64,000 nt of DNA from VRUE01 sp963770315 (GTDB lineage: Bacteria > Actinomycetota > Thermoleophilia > Solirubrobacterales > 70-9). A program made the position numbers and the translations under genes. Below the pieces are notes generated by a model. That model was not told the DNA's origin. It saw only the letters and a program-made list of their open reading frames with translations, and made no database searches. Below, in pieces: positions 53,417 to 61,805 of this stretch. Location of the stretch: the NCBI GenBank assembly GCA_963770315.1, contig CAVYPC010000002.1:434001-498000 (forward strand). Reading direction: 5' to 3'. The stretch's first letter is position 1. Every line of letters begins with the position of its first letter.

Positions 53417-54265
53417 ATGCATCGATCTGAGTTGGAGGCGCTGGTGGGGCAAGCCCTAGCCGAGGATGTCGGTGGCGGCGACGTCACCTCGGAGGCGACG
53501 GTGCCGGCGGGGGCGCGGGGGCGGGCGCGGATCGTGCAGAAGCAGTCGGGGGTGGTCTTCGGCCTGGGCGTGGTCGCCGAGACGATGCGCCAGTGCGGGG
53601 TGGAGGACGTCGACAATCTGGTGGTCGAGGGACAGTGGCGGGAGGACCTGCCAGCCGACGTGGTCTTTGCCTCGGGACCCGCGGCGGCCCTGCTCGCGGC
53701 GGAGCGCACCGCGCTCAACTTCCTCGGCCGCCTCGCCGGCATCGCGACCCTGACCGCCCGCTTCGTCGAGGCCGTCTCCGGGACCGGCGCCCGCATCCTC
53801 GACACGCGCAAGACGACCCCGGGGCTGCGGACCCTGGAGAAGGCGGCGGTCGCGGCGGGCGGTGGCGTCAACCACCGCATGGGCCTCTACGACGCGATCC
53901 TGATCAAGGAGAACCACATCGCCCTGGCGGGAAGCGTCGCCAAGGCGATCCACGCGGCGCGCACGGCGCAGCCGCGGATGGCGGTCGAGATCGAGTGCCG
54001 CGACGTCGAAGAGGCGGCCTACGCGCTGGGTGCCGGTGCGGACAGGCTGCTGCTCGACAACATGACGCCGGAGGAGCTGCGCGAAGCCGTCGCCTTGCGC
54101 GACACGGAGCGCGGCGACGACGGGCCACGGTTGGAGGCCTCCGGGGGCGTCACCCTGGAGACCGTCCGGGCAATCGCCGAGAGCGGAGTCGACTTCATCT
54201 CGGTCGGCGCCCTGACCCACTCAGCCCCGACGCTCGACTTCAGCATGCTGATCGAGCCGGCGTGA
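53417..54265 (+). CDS. nadC: Nicotinate-nucleotide pyrophosphorylase (quinolinate phosphoribosyltransferase)
   Basis: A 282-residue enzyme converting quinolinate and PRPP to nicotinate mononucleotide in NAD synthesis. Key segments are AERTALNFLGRLAGIATLT, the substrate arginine and lysines in ILDTRKTTPGLRTLEKAAVAAGGGVNHRMGLYDAILIKENH, EIECRDVEEA and LEASGGVTLETV. ATG 53417 is chosen over TTG 53414. nadA is 1 kb downstream, beyond an opposite-strand gene; nadB is not in the window. Confidence 0.96.
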   Translation: MHRSELEALVGQALAEDVGGGDVTSEATVPAGARGRARIVQKQSGVVFGLGVVAETMRQCGVEDVDNLVVEGQWREDLPADVVFASGPAAALLAAERTALNFLGRLAGIATLTARFVEAVSGTGARILDTRKTTPGLRTLEKAAVAAGGGVNHRMGLYDAILIKENHIALAGSVAKAIHAARTAQPRMAVEIECRDVEEAAYALGAGADRLLLDNMTPEELREAVALRDTERGDDGPRLEASGGVTLETVRAIAESGVDFISVGALTHSAPTLDFSMLIEPA

Positions 54266-54279
54266 GGGACACCCGTCCC
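54266..54279. terminator. Hairpin between convergent nadC and mutM-like genes
   Basis: GGGAC-ACCC-GTCCC lies directly after the nadC stop, inside a looser outer stem GTGAG / CTCAC that reaches the stop of the opposite gene. It may end transcripts from both sides. GGGACACCCG also occurs in the right arm of the inverted repeat at 43415, so this could be a remnant of family 2. Confidence 0.45.
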
Positions 54280-54287
54280 TCCCTGTC

Positions 54288-55133
54288 TCACTTGAGCAGG
54301 CGGGAGAGGCGGCGATCTTTGAGCACGCGGCCGCCGGTCTGCTCTTTCGGGCAGTAGTTGGTCTGGTGTTCGGCGAAGAAGACGGCCTCGATCGTGGTGC
54401 CGCAGCGCGGGCACGGCTCGCCCTCGCGCCGGTGCACCTTGAGCGGCATCGGCACTTTGTCCGGGAGCTCCGCCCCGATCGTCTCCTCGTAGTGGTCGAT
54501 CGCGTCGCCGAGGACGTGCAGCGCCGAGTGCAGGCGCTCTACCTCGCCGTCCTCCAGCTCGGATCCCTTCTTGAAGGGGGAGAGCCGCGCCTCCCAGAGG
54601 ATCTCGTCGACCCAGGAGCGACCGATGCCGGCGATGTCGCGCTGGTGGCGGAGCAGCGGGTGCAGATGGCGTGGCTGGTCGACCGCCGCGGCGAAGGCGC
54701 CGAGGGGCGGGGCGGGCCACGCTTCCGGTCCCAGGGTCGCGACGGCCTCGTCTTCGCCGACGGCATCGGTCGTCAGCAGTTTCGCCCAGGCGCGCTGCTT
54801 GGTGCCGAACTCGCGCAGTCGCAGCTCCCGTCCGCCCTCGAGTCGCACGAGCACCCGCGACGCCCGGTCTCTCGGCGAGGCTCTCTTCTCGAAGACCCGT
54901 AACCGCCCCGCCGACATCAAGTGGATCAGCAGGGCCAGGTCGCCGAGCTCGATCACGGGCATCTTGCCGATCCGGCGCACGCCGGTCAGCTCGCGGCCGG
55001 CCAGCGTTTCGAGCGGCGGCTCGAAGGTCTTCATCACGTTCATCCCCGGGGCCAGCGCCGATTCCACCGTGGTGCCGGCCAGAGCGGAGCCCAGGCGACG
55101 CACCGCGATCTCGACCTCGGGCAGCTCGGGCAT
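54288..55133 (-). CDS. mutM: Formamidopyrimidine/endonuclease VIII-family DNA glycosylase
   Basis: A 281-residue Fpg/Nei-family base-excision repair enzyme. The catalytic N-terminus is MPELPEVE (the Pro and Glu are essential), with the conserved lysine in RRIGKMPV. The helix-two-turn-helix reads DIAGIGRSWVDEILWEARLSP. The C-terminal zinc finger has CPRC and YCPKEQTGG; the fourth ligand, normally Cys (YCPxCQ), is Glu. It therefore may bind zinc weakly or be zinc-less. Fpg and Nei types cannot be told apart with certainty. It lies between nadC and nadA on the opposite strand. Confidence 0.88.
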   Translation of the reverse strand: MPELPEVEIAVRRLGSALAGTTVESALAPGMNVMKTFEPPLETLAGRELTGVRRIGKMPVIELGDLALLIHLMSAGRLRVFEKRASPRDRASRVLVRLEGGRELRLREFGTKQRAWAKLLTTDAVGEDEAVATLGPEAWPAPPLGAFAAAVDQPRHLHPLLRHQRDIAGIGRSWVDEILWEARLSPFKKGSELEDGEVERLHSALHVLGDAIDHYEETIGAELPDKVPMPLKVHRREGEPCPRCGTTIEAVFFAEHQTNYCPKEQTGGRVLKDRRLSRLLK

Positions 55134-55252
55134 GCCGAGAGAGTAGACTTGTGCTCAGTTCATTCGACTGGACTCAGGCCAAGGCCATGCCAGCGAACAT
55201 ACGACCAGCGAGGCCCTTTTGACGATGTAGGGGCCTTTCGAGGCAACCGCAA

Positions 55253-56266
55253 ATGAGAGAGCTGCCGACGATCAACGAGCCGGTCCCGATGCTCGACCTC
55301 TCACCGCAAGAGGTCGAGGAGATGTCGCGCGAGGTGCGCGAGCTGGCGCGCGAGCGCGACGCGGTCATCCTTGCCCACAACTACCAGGTGCCCGAGGTGC
55401 AGGACGTCGCCCACTACACCGGCGACTCACTCGGCCTCTCGCGCCGGGCGGCCGAGTCCGACGCCTCGACGATCGTCTTCTGCGGCGTCCACTTCATGGC
55501 CGAGACGGCCTCGATCCTCTCGCCGGGGAAGACCGTGCTGATCCCCGACCTCGACGCCGGCTGCTCGCTCGCCGACGCGATCACGGCGGAGGAGCTGCGC
55601 GAGTGGAAGTCGCGCCACAGCCCCGACGCAGTCGTCGTCATGTACGTCAACACCTCGGCCGAGGTGAAGGCGGAGACCGACTACTGCTGCACCTCCTCCA
55701 ACGCAGTCAAGGTCGTCGAGCACATCCTGCGCGAGCACGGGCCCGAGACCGAGATCCTCTTTGGGCCCGATATGTGGCTGGGCGCCTACGTCGAGCGCGA
55801 GACCGGCCACTCGATGCACGTCTGGCCCGGCGAGTGCCACGTCCACGCCGGGATCCGACCCGACGACATCAAGGCGCAGCGCGCCGCCCATCCCGACGCC
55901 GAGTTCCTCGTCCACCCCGAGTGCGGTTGCGTGACCCAGGTGATGGAGTTCGTCGCCGCCGGCGAAGTCGAGGAGGAGGGCGTGCACATGCTCTCCACCG
56001 GGCAGATGCTCGACTACGTGCAGCAGCGCCCCGACGGCGAGTACATCGTCGCCACCGAGAACGGCATGCTGCACCCGCTCCAGCAGGCGGCCCCGGCTGC
56101 GAGCCTGATCGAGGCCAACCGGATGGCCTACTGCAAGTACATGAAGATGATCACCCTGCCGAAGCTGCGCGACTCCCTGCGTGAGATGAAGTTCGAGGTC
56201 AGCGTCCCGGCCGCGATCGCCGAGCGGGCGCGGCTGCCGATCGAGCGCATGGTCGCGATCGGGTAG
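55253..56266 (+). CDS. nadA: Quinolinate synthase
   Basis: A 337-residue iron-sulfur enzyme condensing iminoaspartate with dihydroxyacetone phosphate to quinolinate. Three cysteines for the 4Fe-4S cluster lie in IVFCGVHFMAET, HPECGC and ANRMAYCKYM. HNYQVPEVQD and YVNTSAEVKAETDYCCTSSNAV complete the signature. It works directly before NadC. The gene for the first enzyme (aspartate oxidase NadB or aspartate dehydrogenase) is not visible here. Confidence 0.96.
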   Translation: MRELPTINEPVPMLDLSPQEVEEMSREVRELARERDAVILAHNYQVPEVQDVAHYTGDSLGLSRRAAESDASTIVFCGVHFMAETASILSPGKTVLIPDLDAGCSLADAITAEELREWKSRHSPDAVVVMYVNTSAEVKAETDYCCTSSNAVKVVEHILREHGPETEILFGPDMWLGAYVERETGHSMHVWPGECHVHAGIRPDDIKAQRAAHPDAEFLVHPECGCVTQVMEFVAAGEVEEEGVHMLSTGQMLDYVQQRPDGEYIVATENGMLHPLQQAAPAASLIEANRMAYCKYMKMITLPKLRDSLREMKFEVSVPAAIAERARLPIERMVAIG

Positions 56267-56319
56267 TCCGAGGGCGCAGCCGACGCAGCGGACCGATGCG
56301 CAGATAAAGTCGTCCTCCC

Positions 56320-58176
56320 ATGTCGTCGCCCGAGGTCATCTCCGAGCAGGCCGCCAGCCCCGAGCAGCTGCATGAGCTGGCTCAGCAGCTCCGCGTCGAC
56401 TCGGTCCGCGCCGCCGCCGCGGCCAACTCCGGCCACCCCACCTCCTCGATGTCGGCCGCCGACCTGATGGCCGTGCTGCTGAGCAAGTACCTGCGCTACG
56501 ACTTCTCCGCCCCCGAGAACCGGGCAAACGACCACCTCGTCTTCTCCAAGGGCCACGCCTCGCCGCTGCTCTACGGGATGTACAAAGCCGCCGGGGCGAT
56601 CGACGACGAGGAGCTGCTCACCTTCCGCGAGTTCGGCTCCCGCCTGCAGGGCCACCCGACCCCTGAAATTCCCTGGGTCGACGTCGCCACCGGCTCGCTC
56701 GGCCAGGGCCTGCCGATCTCGATCGGGATCGCGCTCGCCGGCAAGCGCCTCGAGTCGGCGGACTTCCGCGTCTGGGTGCTCTGCGGCGACTCCGAGCTGG
56801 CCGAGGGCTCGATGTGGGAGGCCTTCGAGCACGCCGGCTACGCCGGTCTCGACAACATGATCGCGATCGTCGACGTCAACCGGCTGGGCCAGCGCGGCCC
56901 GACCATGCACGAGTGGGACACCGGCTCCCTTGCCGCCCGCGCCGCCGCCTGCGGCTGGGACGTGCAGGAGATAGACGGCCATGACCTGGAGGCGATCGAC
57001 GCCGCCTACGCGCGGGCTCTAGCGGCCGACACCCCGGCTGTGATCTTCGCCCGCACGAAGAAGGGATCCGGGGTCGCGGCGGTCGAGGACCAGCCGAACC
57101 AGCACGGCAAGCCGCTGGCCGATCCCGAGGCGGCGGTGGAGGAGCTCGGCGGCATCCGCTCGCTCCGGGTCGAGGTGCAGTCGCCGCCCCAGGCACAGCC
57201 GTACGAGATCGCCCGCCAGCCGGTGGGCAGGCCCGCTTATGAGGTCGGCGAGAAGGTCGCGACCCGGGCCGCCTACGGCGACGCCCTCGCCTGGCTGGGG
57301 TCCGTCGACGAGAAGGTCGTCGCGCTCGACGGCGAGGTCGGCAACTCGACCTACGCCGAACGCTTCGCCGCCAAGCACCCGGATCGCTTCTTCGAGATGT
57401 ACATCGCCGAGCAGCAGATGGTCGCCGCGGCGGTCGGGCTGCAGACGCGCGGCTGGAAGCCCTTCGCCTCCTCCTTCGGCGCCTTCCTCAGCCGCGCCTA
57501 CGACTTTGTCCGCATGGCGGCGATATCTAACGCCGATCTGACGCTCTGCGGTTCCCACGTCGGCGTCTCGATCGGGCCCGACGGGCCCTCGCAGATGGCG
57601 CTCGAAGACATCGCCTCCCTGCGCGCCGTCTACGGCAGCGTCGTGCTCTACCCGAGCGACGCCAACCAGGCCGTGCGGCTGCTCGACGCGCTGCGCGAGC
57701 ACCGCGGCATCGGCTACCTGCGCACGACCCGCGAGGCGACCCCGGTGCTCTACGGGCCCGACGAGAGCTTCGAGATCGGCGGCAGCCGCACGGTCCGCAC
57801 GAGCGACCGGGACCAGGTCACCCTGATCGGCGCCGGGATCACGCTGCGCGAATGCCTCGCCGCCGCCGAGCAGCTCTCCGGCAAGGGCATCGCGGCGCGC
57901 GTCGTCGACCTCTACTCGGTCAAGCCCGTCGACGCCGATGCGATCCTCGCCGCGGCGGGGGAGACCGAGGCTCTGGTCACGGTCGAGGACCACTGGCCCG
58001 AGGGGGGGATCGGCGAGACCGTCGCCGGCGTTCTCGCCGAAGCGGGCGCCAGCACTCCCCTGGTGCGCCTCGCGGTCACCGGCAGACCCGGCAGCGGTCC
58101 CCCGGAAGCGCTTCTCGCGGCCGCCGGCATCGACGCGGCAAGCATCGTCGACGCGGCGGAACGCGCCCTCGGCTGA
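56320..58176 (+). CDS. tkt: Transketolase
   Basis: A 618-residue ThDP enzyme with all three domains in one chain. The N-terminal part has NSGHPTSSMSAADLMAVL, the cofactor motif CGDSELAEGSMWEAFEHAG and TGSLGQGLPISIG. The middle domain has EMYIAEQQMVAAAVGL, with the catalytic glutamate, and SSFGAFLSRAYDFVRMAA. The C-terminal domain follows. The length matches the short animal/archaeal type more than the 660-residue E. coli type. It moves two-carbon units in the pentose phosphate pathway. It starts 53 bases after nadA. Confidence 0.93.
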   Translation: MSSPEVISEQAASPEQLHELAQQLRVDSVRAAAAANSGHPTSSMSAADLMAVLLSKYLRYDFSAPENRANDHLVFSKGHASPLLYGMYKAAGAIDDEELLTFREFGSRLQGHPTPEIPWVDVATGSLGQGLPISIGIALAGKRLESADFRVWVLCGDSELAEGSMWEAFEHAGYAGLDNMIAIVDVNRLGQRGPTMHEWDTGSLAARAAACGWDVQEIDGHDLEAIDAAYARALAADTPAVIFARTKKGSGVAAVEDQPNQHGKPLADPEAAVEELGGIRSLRVEVQSPPQAQPYEIARQPVGRPAYEVGEKVATRAAYGDALAWLGSVDEKVVALDGEVGNSTYAERFAAKHPDRFFEMYIAEQQMVAAAVGLQTRGWKPFASSFGAFLSRAYDFVRMAAISNADLTLCGSHVGVSIGPDGPSQMALEDIASLRAVYGSVVLYPSDANQAVRLLDALREHRGIGYLRTTREATPVLYGPDESFEIGGSRTVRTSDRDQVTLIGAGITLRECLAAAEQLSGKGIAARVVDLYSVKPVDADAILAAAGETEALVTVEDHWPEGGIGETVAGVLAEAGASTPLVRLAVTGRPGSGPPEALLAAAGIDAASIVDAAERALG

Positions 58177-58242
58177 CACGGGCTCGCGCCCAGGGCGATC
58201 TGACCGATCAGTTCGCCCTATCCTTCCGGCGGATTGCGCGCG

Positions 58243-59178
58243 ATGGCGACTTCAGGCGAAAGGAGCGGGCTTGGCCGGTTGATCGATCGGGAGACGATCA
58301 AGGTGGTCCTGGCCATCGTGGCGATAGCGATCGTCGTCGGTGCCGCCACCTGGTACGCCTGCGGCGACTTCGGCATCGTCTTCGGCATGCTGGGCGCGCT
58401 GGCGATCGTCCTGGCGGCGATCCAGTTCGCCGATGCGCGGCACACTCTCGGGAACATCAAAGAGGTCAGCAGGAAGCTCGAGGGGTCGACGACCGACCTG
58501 CAGAATCTGCGCGAGGACCTCACCACGTCGACCAAACGACTCGAGGGGCAGTTGTCGACCAGGTGGATCGGGGTCTTCCCGGACTACCTGCCTCAGATAG
58601 TCGATCTGGTGGGCTCGGCGACGGAAAGCGTCGTGATCTTCTGCGACTTTCCCGCCTACGGAGAATTCACCAAGTGGGACGCATACAGGAAGTACGCGGA
58701 GGTCATCCGTGAAAAGGGCCCGCTCGTCAGCCTGCTCTGCCTGGACGAGGACAAGCGCCGAGCGCTCGCCGAGCAGCAGGTCTCCACGGGCGGCGGCTGG
58801 GAGAGCTGGAGGAGTGCCCACGAGGATCGGATCGGCGAGTACCTGGCCGACCAGGAGCACGACGACGATCCGAAGACGATCTCGCGCCAGGGGCTCGTCG
58901 ACCTCCTCTGCGCGGGCGACGCGCGCGCGCTCAGGGACGAGTTCGGCGCCGCGGAGAAGTGGACAACCAGCCTGGTCATGCCGCTCTACTTCTGGATCGT
59001 CGACAACGAAAAGGCGGTGTTCGGCCTGGCGCCGTTCGTTCAGGAGAAAGCGCTCGAGGTTGGTTTCCGCACCGTCGACGGGAACCTGATCGGCGCGCTC
59101 AACGGGATCTTCGGTCGCTACAGGGAGGAGAGCCAAAAGCCCCGACAGCGATCCTCTGGAGTGGCTCAGTCGTCGTAG
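58243..59178 (+). CDS. Two-helix membrane protein with coiled coil and cytoplasmic domain, unknown
   Basis: A 311-residue protein. Two membrane helices (about residues 20-38 and 45-62) are followed by a coiled-coil stretch (SRKLEGSTTDLQNLREDLTT). The soluble domain contains LVGSATESVVIFCDFPAYGEFTKWDAYRKYAEVIREKGPLVSLLCLDEDKRR. The strand-turn pattern recalls phospholipase-D-like folds, but no HKD motif is present. I recognise no family. ATG 58243 is preferred over TTG 58234. Its 3' end overlaps the convergent dipeptidase gene by 13 bases. Confidence 0.75.
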   Translation: MATSGERSGLGRLIDRETIKVVLAIVAIAIVVGAATWYACGDFGIVFGMLGALAIVLAAIQFADARHTLGNIKEVSRKLEGSTTDLQNLREDLTTSTKRLEGQLSTRWIGVFPDYLPQIVDLVGSATESVVIFCDFPAYGEFTKWDAYRKYAEVIREKGPLVSLLCLDEDKRRALAEQQVSTGGGWESWRSAHEDRIGEYLADQEHDDDPKTISRQGLVDLLCAGDARALRDEFGAAEKWTTSLVMPLYFWIVDNEKAVFGLAPFVQEKALEVGFRTVDGNLIGALNGIFGRYREESQKPRQRSSGVAQSS

Positions 59179-60632
59179 GCCATATCGTCGAGGACCGAGA
59201 TCAGCAGCTCCCAGGTGGTGGTCACGGTCGACGCGTATACATGCTCCGTTGGGGTGTGCGCTTCGCGGATCAGCGGGCCGAAGGAGATCGCATCCAGGCT
59301 CGGCCTCTTCGCGATTATCGCTCCACACTCCAGGCCACCGTGGATGACGTTGAGTCGGGGCTTCCCGCCGTAGACGGCTTCATACGCCCTGACGGTTGCA
59401 TCGAGGAGGGGGGACCGCTCGCGTGGCTCCCAGCTCGGATACTCGTCCCTGATCTCCGCGGCTGCGCCCGACGCGACGGCAAGCTCCCGGACGCGAGCCT
59501 GGATCCCGGCCAGCGACGTGGCCAGAAGGCTGCGCACGCTGGTGAAGACCCTCGCCTCCGCATCTTCCGTGTGGATTGCGGCGAGGTTTGCGGAGGTCTC
59601 GACCACGTCTTCGTAGCGCTTGCTCATTGCCACCACCCCGTGCGGAAGCTCGCTCAGGAGGCCCAGGAGGCCTGCCGATGCGCGATCGGCGATGACCGGG
59701 CCCCGCCTCTCGCTCTCGCTCAGCTCGATCGTCAGCTCGGGCTCCGCCTCCCTCCGGGCGGTGCTCAGCTGGTCGCGCAGCTCCTCGACCAGCCCCTGCG
59801 CCCGGGGAAGGTCGCCGGGCGCGATCGAGAGGCCGGCACGCGCGGCATGGGGTATTGCGGTGTGGGCGGAGCCACCGTCGATCGAGGAGAGCCAGAGCCG
59901 GAGGCCGGCGCCCCGCAGGCGCTCCAGCGCCTCGACGATCAGCTTGATGGCATTCGCCCGAGGCTCGTGGATCTGCATGCCGCTGTGACCTCCCCGGAGG
60001 CCTTCCACGCGGAGCTCGACGCTGTGAAGGTCGCCGGCCGGGCTTTCGCGGGGCAGCGGGAACGCGATGTCGACGTCGCTGCCTCCCGCCGAGCCGATCG
60101 TGAGGGCGTCGGCCTCCTCGCTGTCGAGGTTGATCAATACGTCTGCCTTCAGCAGCGATGCGTCGAGGTCGAGGGCGCTCCAGCGCCCACTCTCCTCTTC
60201 GACGGTGAAGATCAGCTCGAGGTCTCCGTGACGGACATGGCGGGCGTCGATCAAGGCCAGGCAAGCGGCCACGCCGATCCCATTGTCGGCGCCGAGCGTG
60301 GTGCCGCTGGCGAAGATCCGGTCGCCGTCGCGGCGGGGGAGGATCGGATCGCGCTCGCAGTCGTGGACGACTCCCGAGTCCGCTTCGCAGACCATGTCGA
60401 GGTGCGCTTGGATCGCGACGGCCGGTCCGTCGCTCCGGGTGCTTGCGGGGACGCGGATGACGGTATTGCCGCGGCGGTCGACCCGCGAGTCGGCACCAGC
60501 GTCCCGGGCGATGCCGAGGACGTAGTCCCGCGCCTGCGACTCATGGCCCGAGGGGCGGGGAATGGCGTTCAGCGCGGCGAAGTGGCGCCACAGCTGGACG
60601 GGCTCGAGACCTCGATAAGCATCGGCGACCAT
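59166..60632 (-). CDS. Aminoacyl-histidine dipeptidase (PepD-type M20 family)
   Basis: A 488-residue M20C metallopeptidase when started at ATG 60632. Metal ligands and catalytic residues are in IQAHLDMVCE, TTLGADNGIGVAACLAL, FTVEEESG and LINLDSEEA, and the lid domain contains GGHSGMQIHEPRANAIK. The C-terminal IHGGLECGAIIAKRP completes the site. Such cytosolic enzymes cut Xaa-His and other dipeptides. A GTG-initiated extension to 60677 is possible. It is divergent from ftsE. Confidence 0.9.
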   Translation of the reverse strand: MVADAYRGLEPVQLWRHFAALNAIPRPSGHESQARDYVLGIARDAGADSRVDRRGNTVIRVPASTRSDGPAVAIQAHLDMVCEADSGVVHDCERDPILPRRDGDRIFASGTTLGADNGIGVAACLALIDARHVRHGDLELIFTVEEESGRWSALDLDASLLKADVLINLDSEEADALTIGSAGGSDVDIAFPLPRESPAGDLHSVELRVEGLRGGHSGMQIHEPRANAIKLIVEALERLRGAGLRLWLSSIDGGSAHTAIPHAARAGLSIAPGDLPRAQGLVEELRDQLSTARREAEPELTIELSESERRGPVIADRASAGLLGLLSELPHGVVAMSKRYEDVVETSANLAAIHTEDAEARVFTSVRSLLATSLAGIQARVRELAVASGAAAEIRDEYPSWEPRERSPLLDATVRAYEAVYGGKPRLNVIHGGLECGAIIAKRPSLDAISFGPLIREAHTPTEHVYASTVTTTWELLISVLDDMAYDD

Positions 60633-60794
60633 CGGCCCGGCGCCACGATAGCGAATGGGGAGGCGCCCCCTCCTCACCTAATTATCAGTAAACGCTAATA
60701 ATGAGCTAAGCTCTCCCTTGCATTTTATGGGCGGGGAGTTGCGCGGCCGGCGGGTCGCAGGAGTCACCCTGTATCCGGAGAAAGATCCGCGGGA

Positions 60795-61640
60795 ATGGCC
60801 AGAGCTAGAAAGCAGAAGAAGGGCGCCGAGCCGTCGGCGCCGCGCAACCGCAAGGGCGGCGCGCCGATCATCGAGATGCGCGACGTGACCAAGGTCTACT
60901 CGGGCGGCCACATGGCGCTCGACCGGGTCTCGCTGGCGATCGACCGCGGCGAGTTCGTCTTCCTCGTCGGCCCGACCGGCTGCGGCAAGTCGACGCTGAT
61001 CAAGATGCTGATCCGCGAGCTCGAGGCAACCGACGGCAGCGTCCGCATCGCCGGCCGCGACATCGGCGCGATGTCGGCGAAGAAAACCCCGCACCTGCGG
61101 CGCAACATCGGCACCGTCTTCCAGGACTTCAAGCTGCTTCCCGACCGGACCGTCTACGACAACGTCGCCTACGCGCTGCAGGTGATCGGCGCCCACCGCG
61201 GCGAAATCCGCCGCCAGGTGCCCGAGATCCTGCGCCTGGTCGGTCTTTCGACCAAGCTGCACAGCTTTCCCGACGAGCTCTCCGGCGGCGAGCAGCAGCG
61301 CGTCTCGATCGCTCGCGCCTTCGTCAACCACCCGCCATTGCTGCTCGCCGACGAGCCCAGCGGCAACCTCGACCCGGTGACGTCGATTGGCGTGATGCAG
61401 CTGCTTTACCGGATCAACAAGACCGGCACGACCGTCGTCGTCGTCACCCACGACCGCGAGATGGTCGACAACATGCGCCGCCGCGTGATCGAGCTCTACG
61501 AGGGCCGCGTCGTCCGCGACGAGGTAAGCGGCGGCTACACCGAGGAGTCGACGTCCGAGTTCGGCCTGCGGATGCGGGCCGAGATGGGCGTCGGGCCCGA
61601 GGGGCAGACCAACGGCCATACCCACGACTCGCTCTTTTGA
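60795..61640 (+). CDS. ftsE: Cell division ABC transporter ATPase FtsE
   Basis: A 281-residue ABC ATPase. Walker A is GPTGCGKSTLIKML, the signature is LSGGEQQRVSIARAF, Walker B is LLLADEPSGNLDP and the switch His is in VVVTHDREM. With FtsX it forms a membrane complex that activates peptidoglycan hydrolases during division. It has about 25 extra basic residues at the N-terminus and about 40 extra at the C-terminus compared with E. coli FtsE. An A/T-rich likely promoter region (60680-60730, CTAATAATGAG) precedes it. A family 1 repeat separates it from ftsX. Confidence 0.95.
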   Translation: MARARKQKKGAEPSAPRNRKGGAPIIEMRDVTKVYSGGHMALDRVSLAIDRGEFVFLVGPTGCGKSTLIKMLIRELEATDGSVRIAGRDIGAMSAKKTPHLRRNIGTVFQDFKLLPDRTVYDNVAYALQVIGAHRGEIRRQVPEILRLVGLSTKLHSFPDELSGGEQQRVSIARAFVNHPPLLLADEPSGNLDPVTSIGVMQLLYRINKTGTTVVVVTHDREMVDNMRRRVIELYEGRVVRDEVSGGYTEESTSEFGLRMRAEMGVGPEGQTNGHTHDSLF

Positions 61641-61804
61641 GATGGCCGACCCCACGACCACGCACGCCTGGATGACGCACGTGGCACTGCGCATCTCTAC
61701 GTCCTCGGGTTTGCCTTTGGCACCACCAAAGGCTGCACCCTGCGTCCTTGATCTGCTTGACCACGTGCGCCCCCAGTCGCACCTGGCCGTGGAGTCGGCC
61801 ATCT
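61640..61804. repeat. Structured intergenic repeat, family 1, copy 3 (ftsE-ftsX junction)
   Basis: 165 bases. Outer arms 61640-61656 and 61788-61804 pair at 16 of 17 positions. A middle stem CGCACGTGG / CCACGTGCG (61676-61684 with 61761-61769) encloses box 1 GCGCATCTCTACGTCCTCGG (61689-61708), an 8-base hairpin GCCTTTGG-CACCA-CCAAAGGC (61713-61733), and box 2 from 61738. The outer arm starts in the ftsE stop and ends one base before the ftsX ATG. The likely ftsX ribosome binding site GTGGAG lies inside it. Confidence 0.88.
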
Positions 61805-61805
61805 G

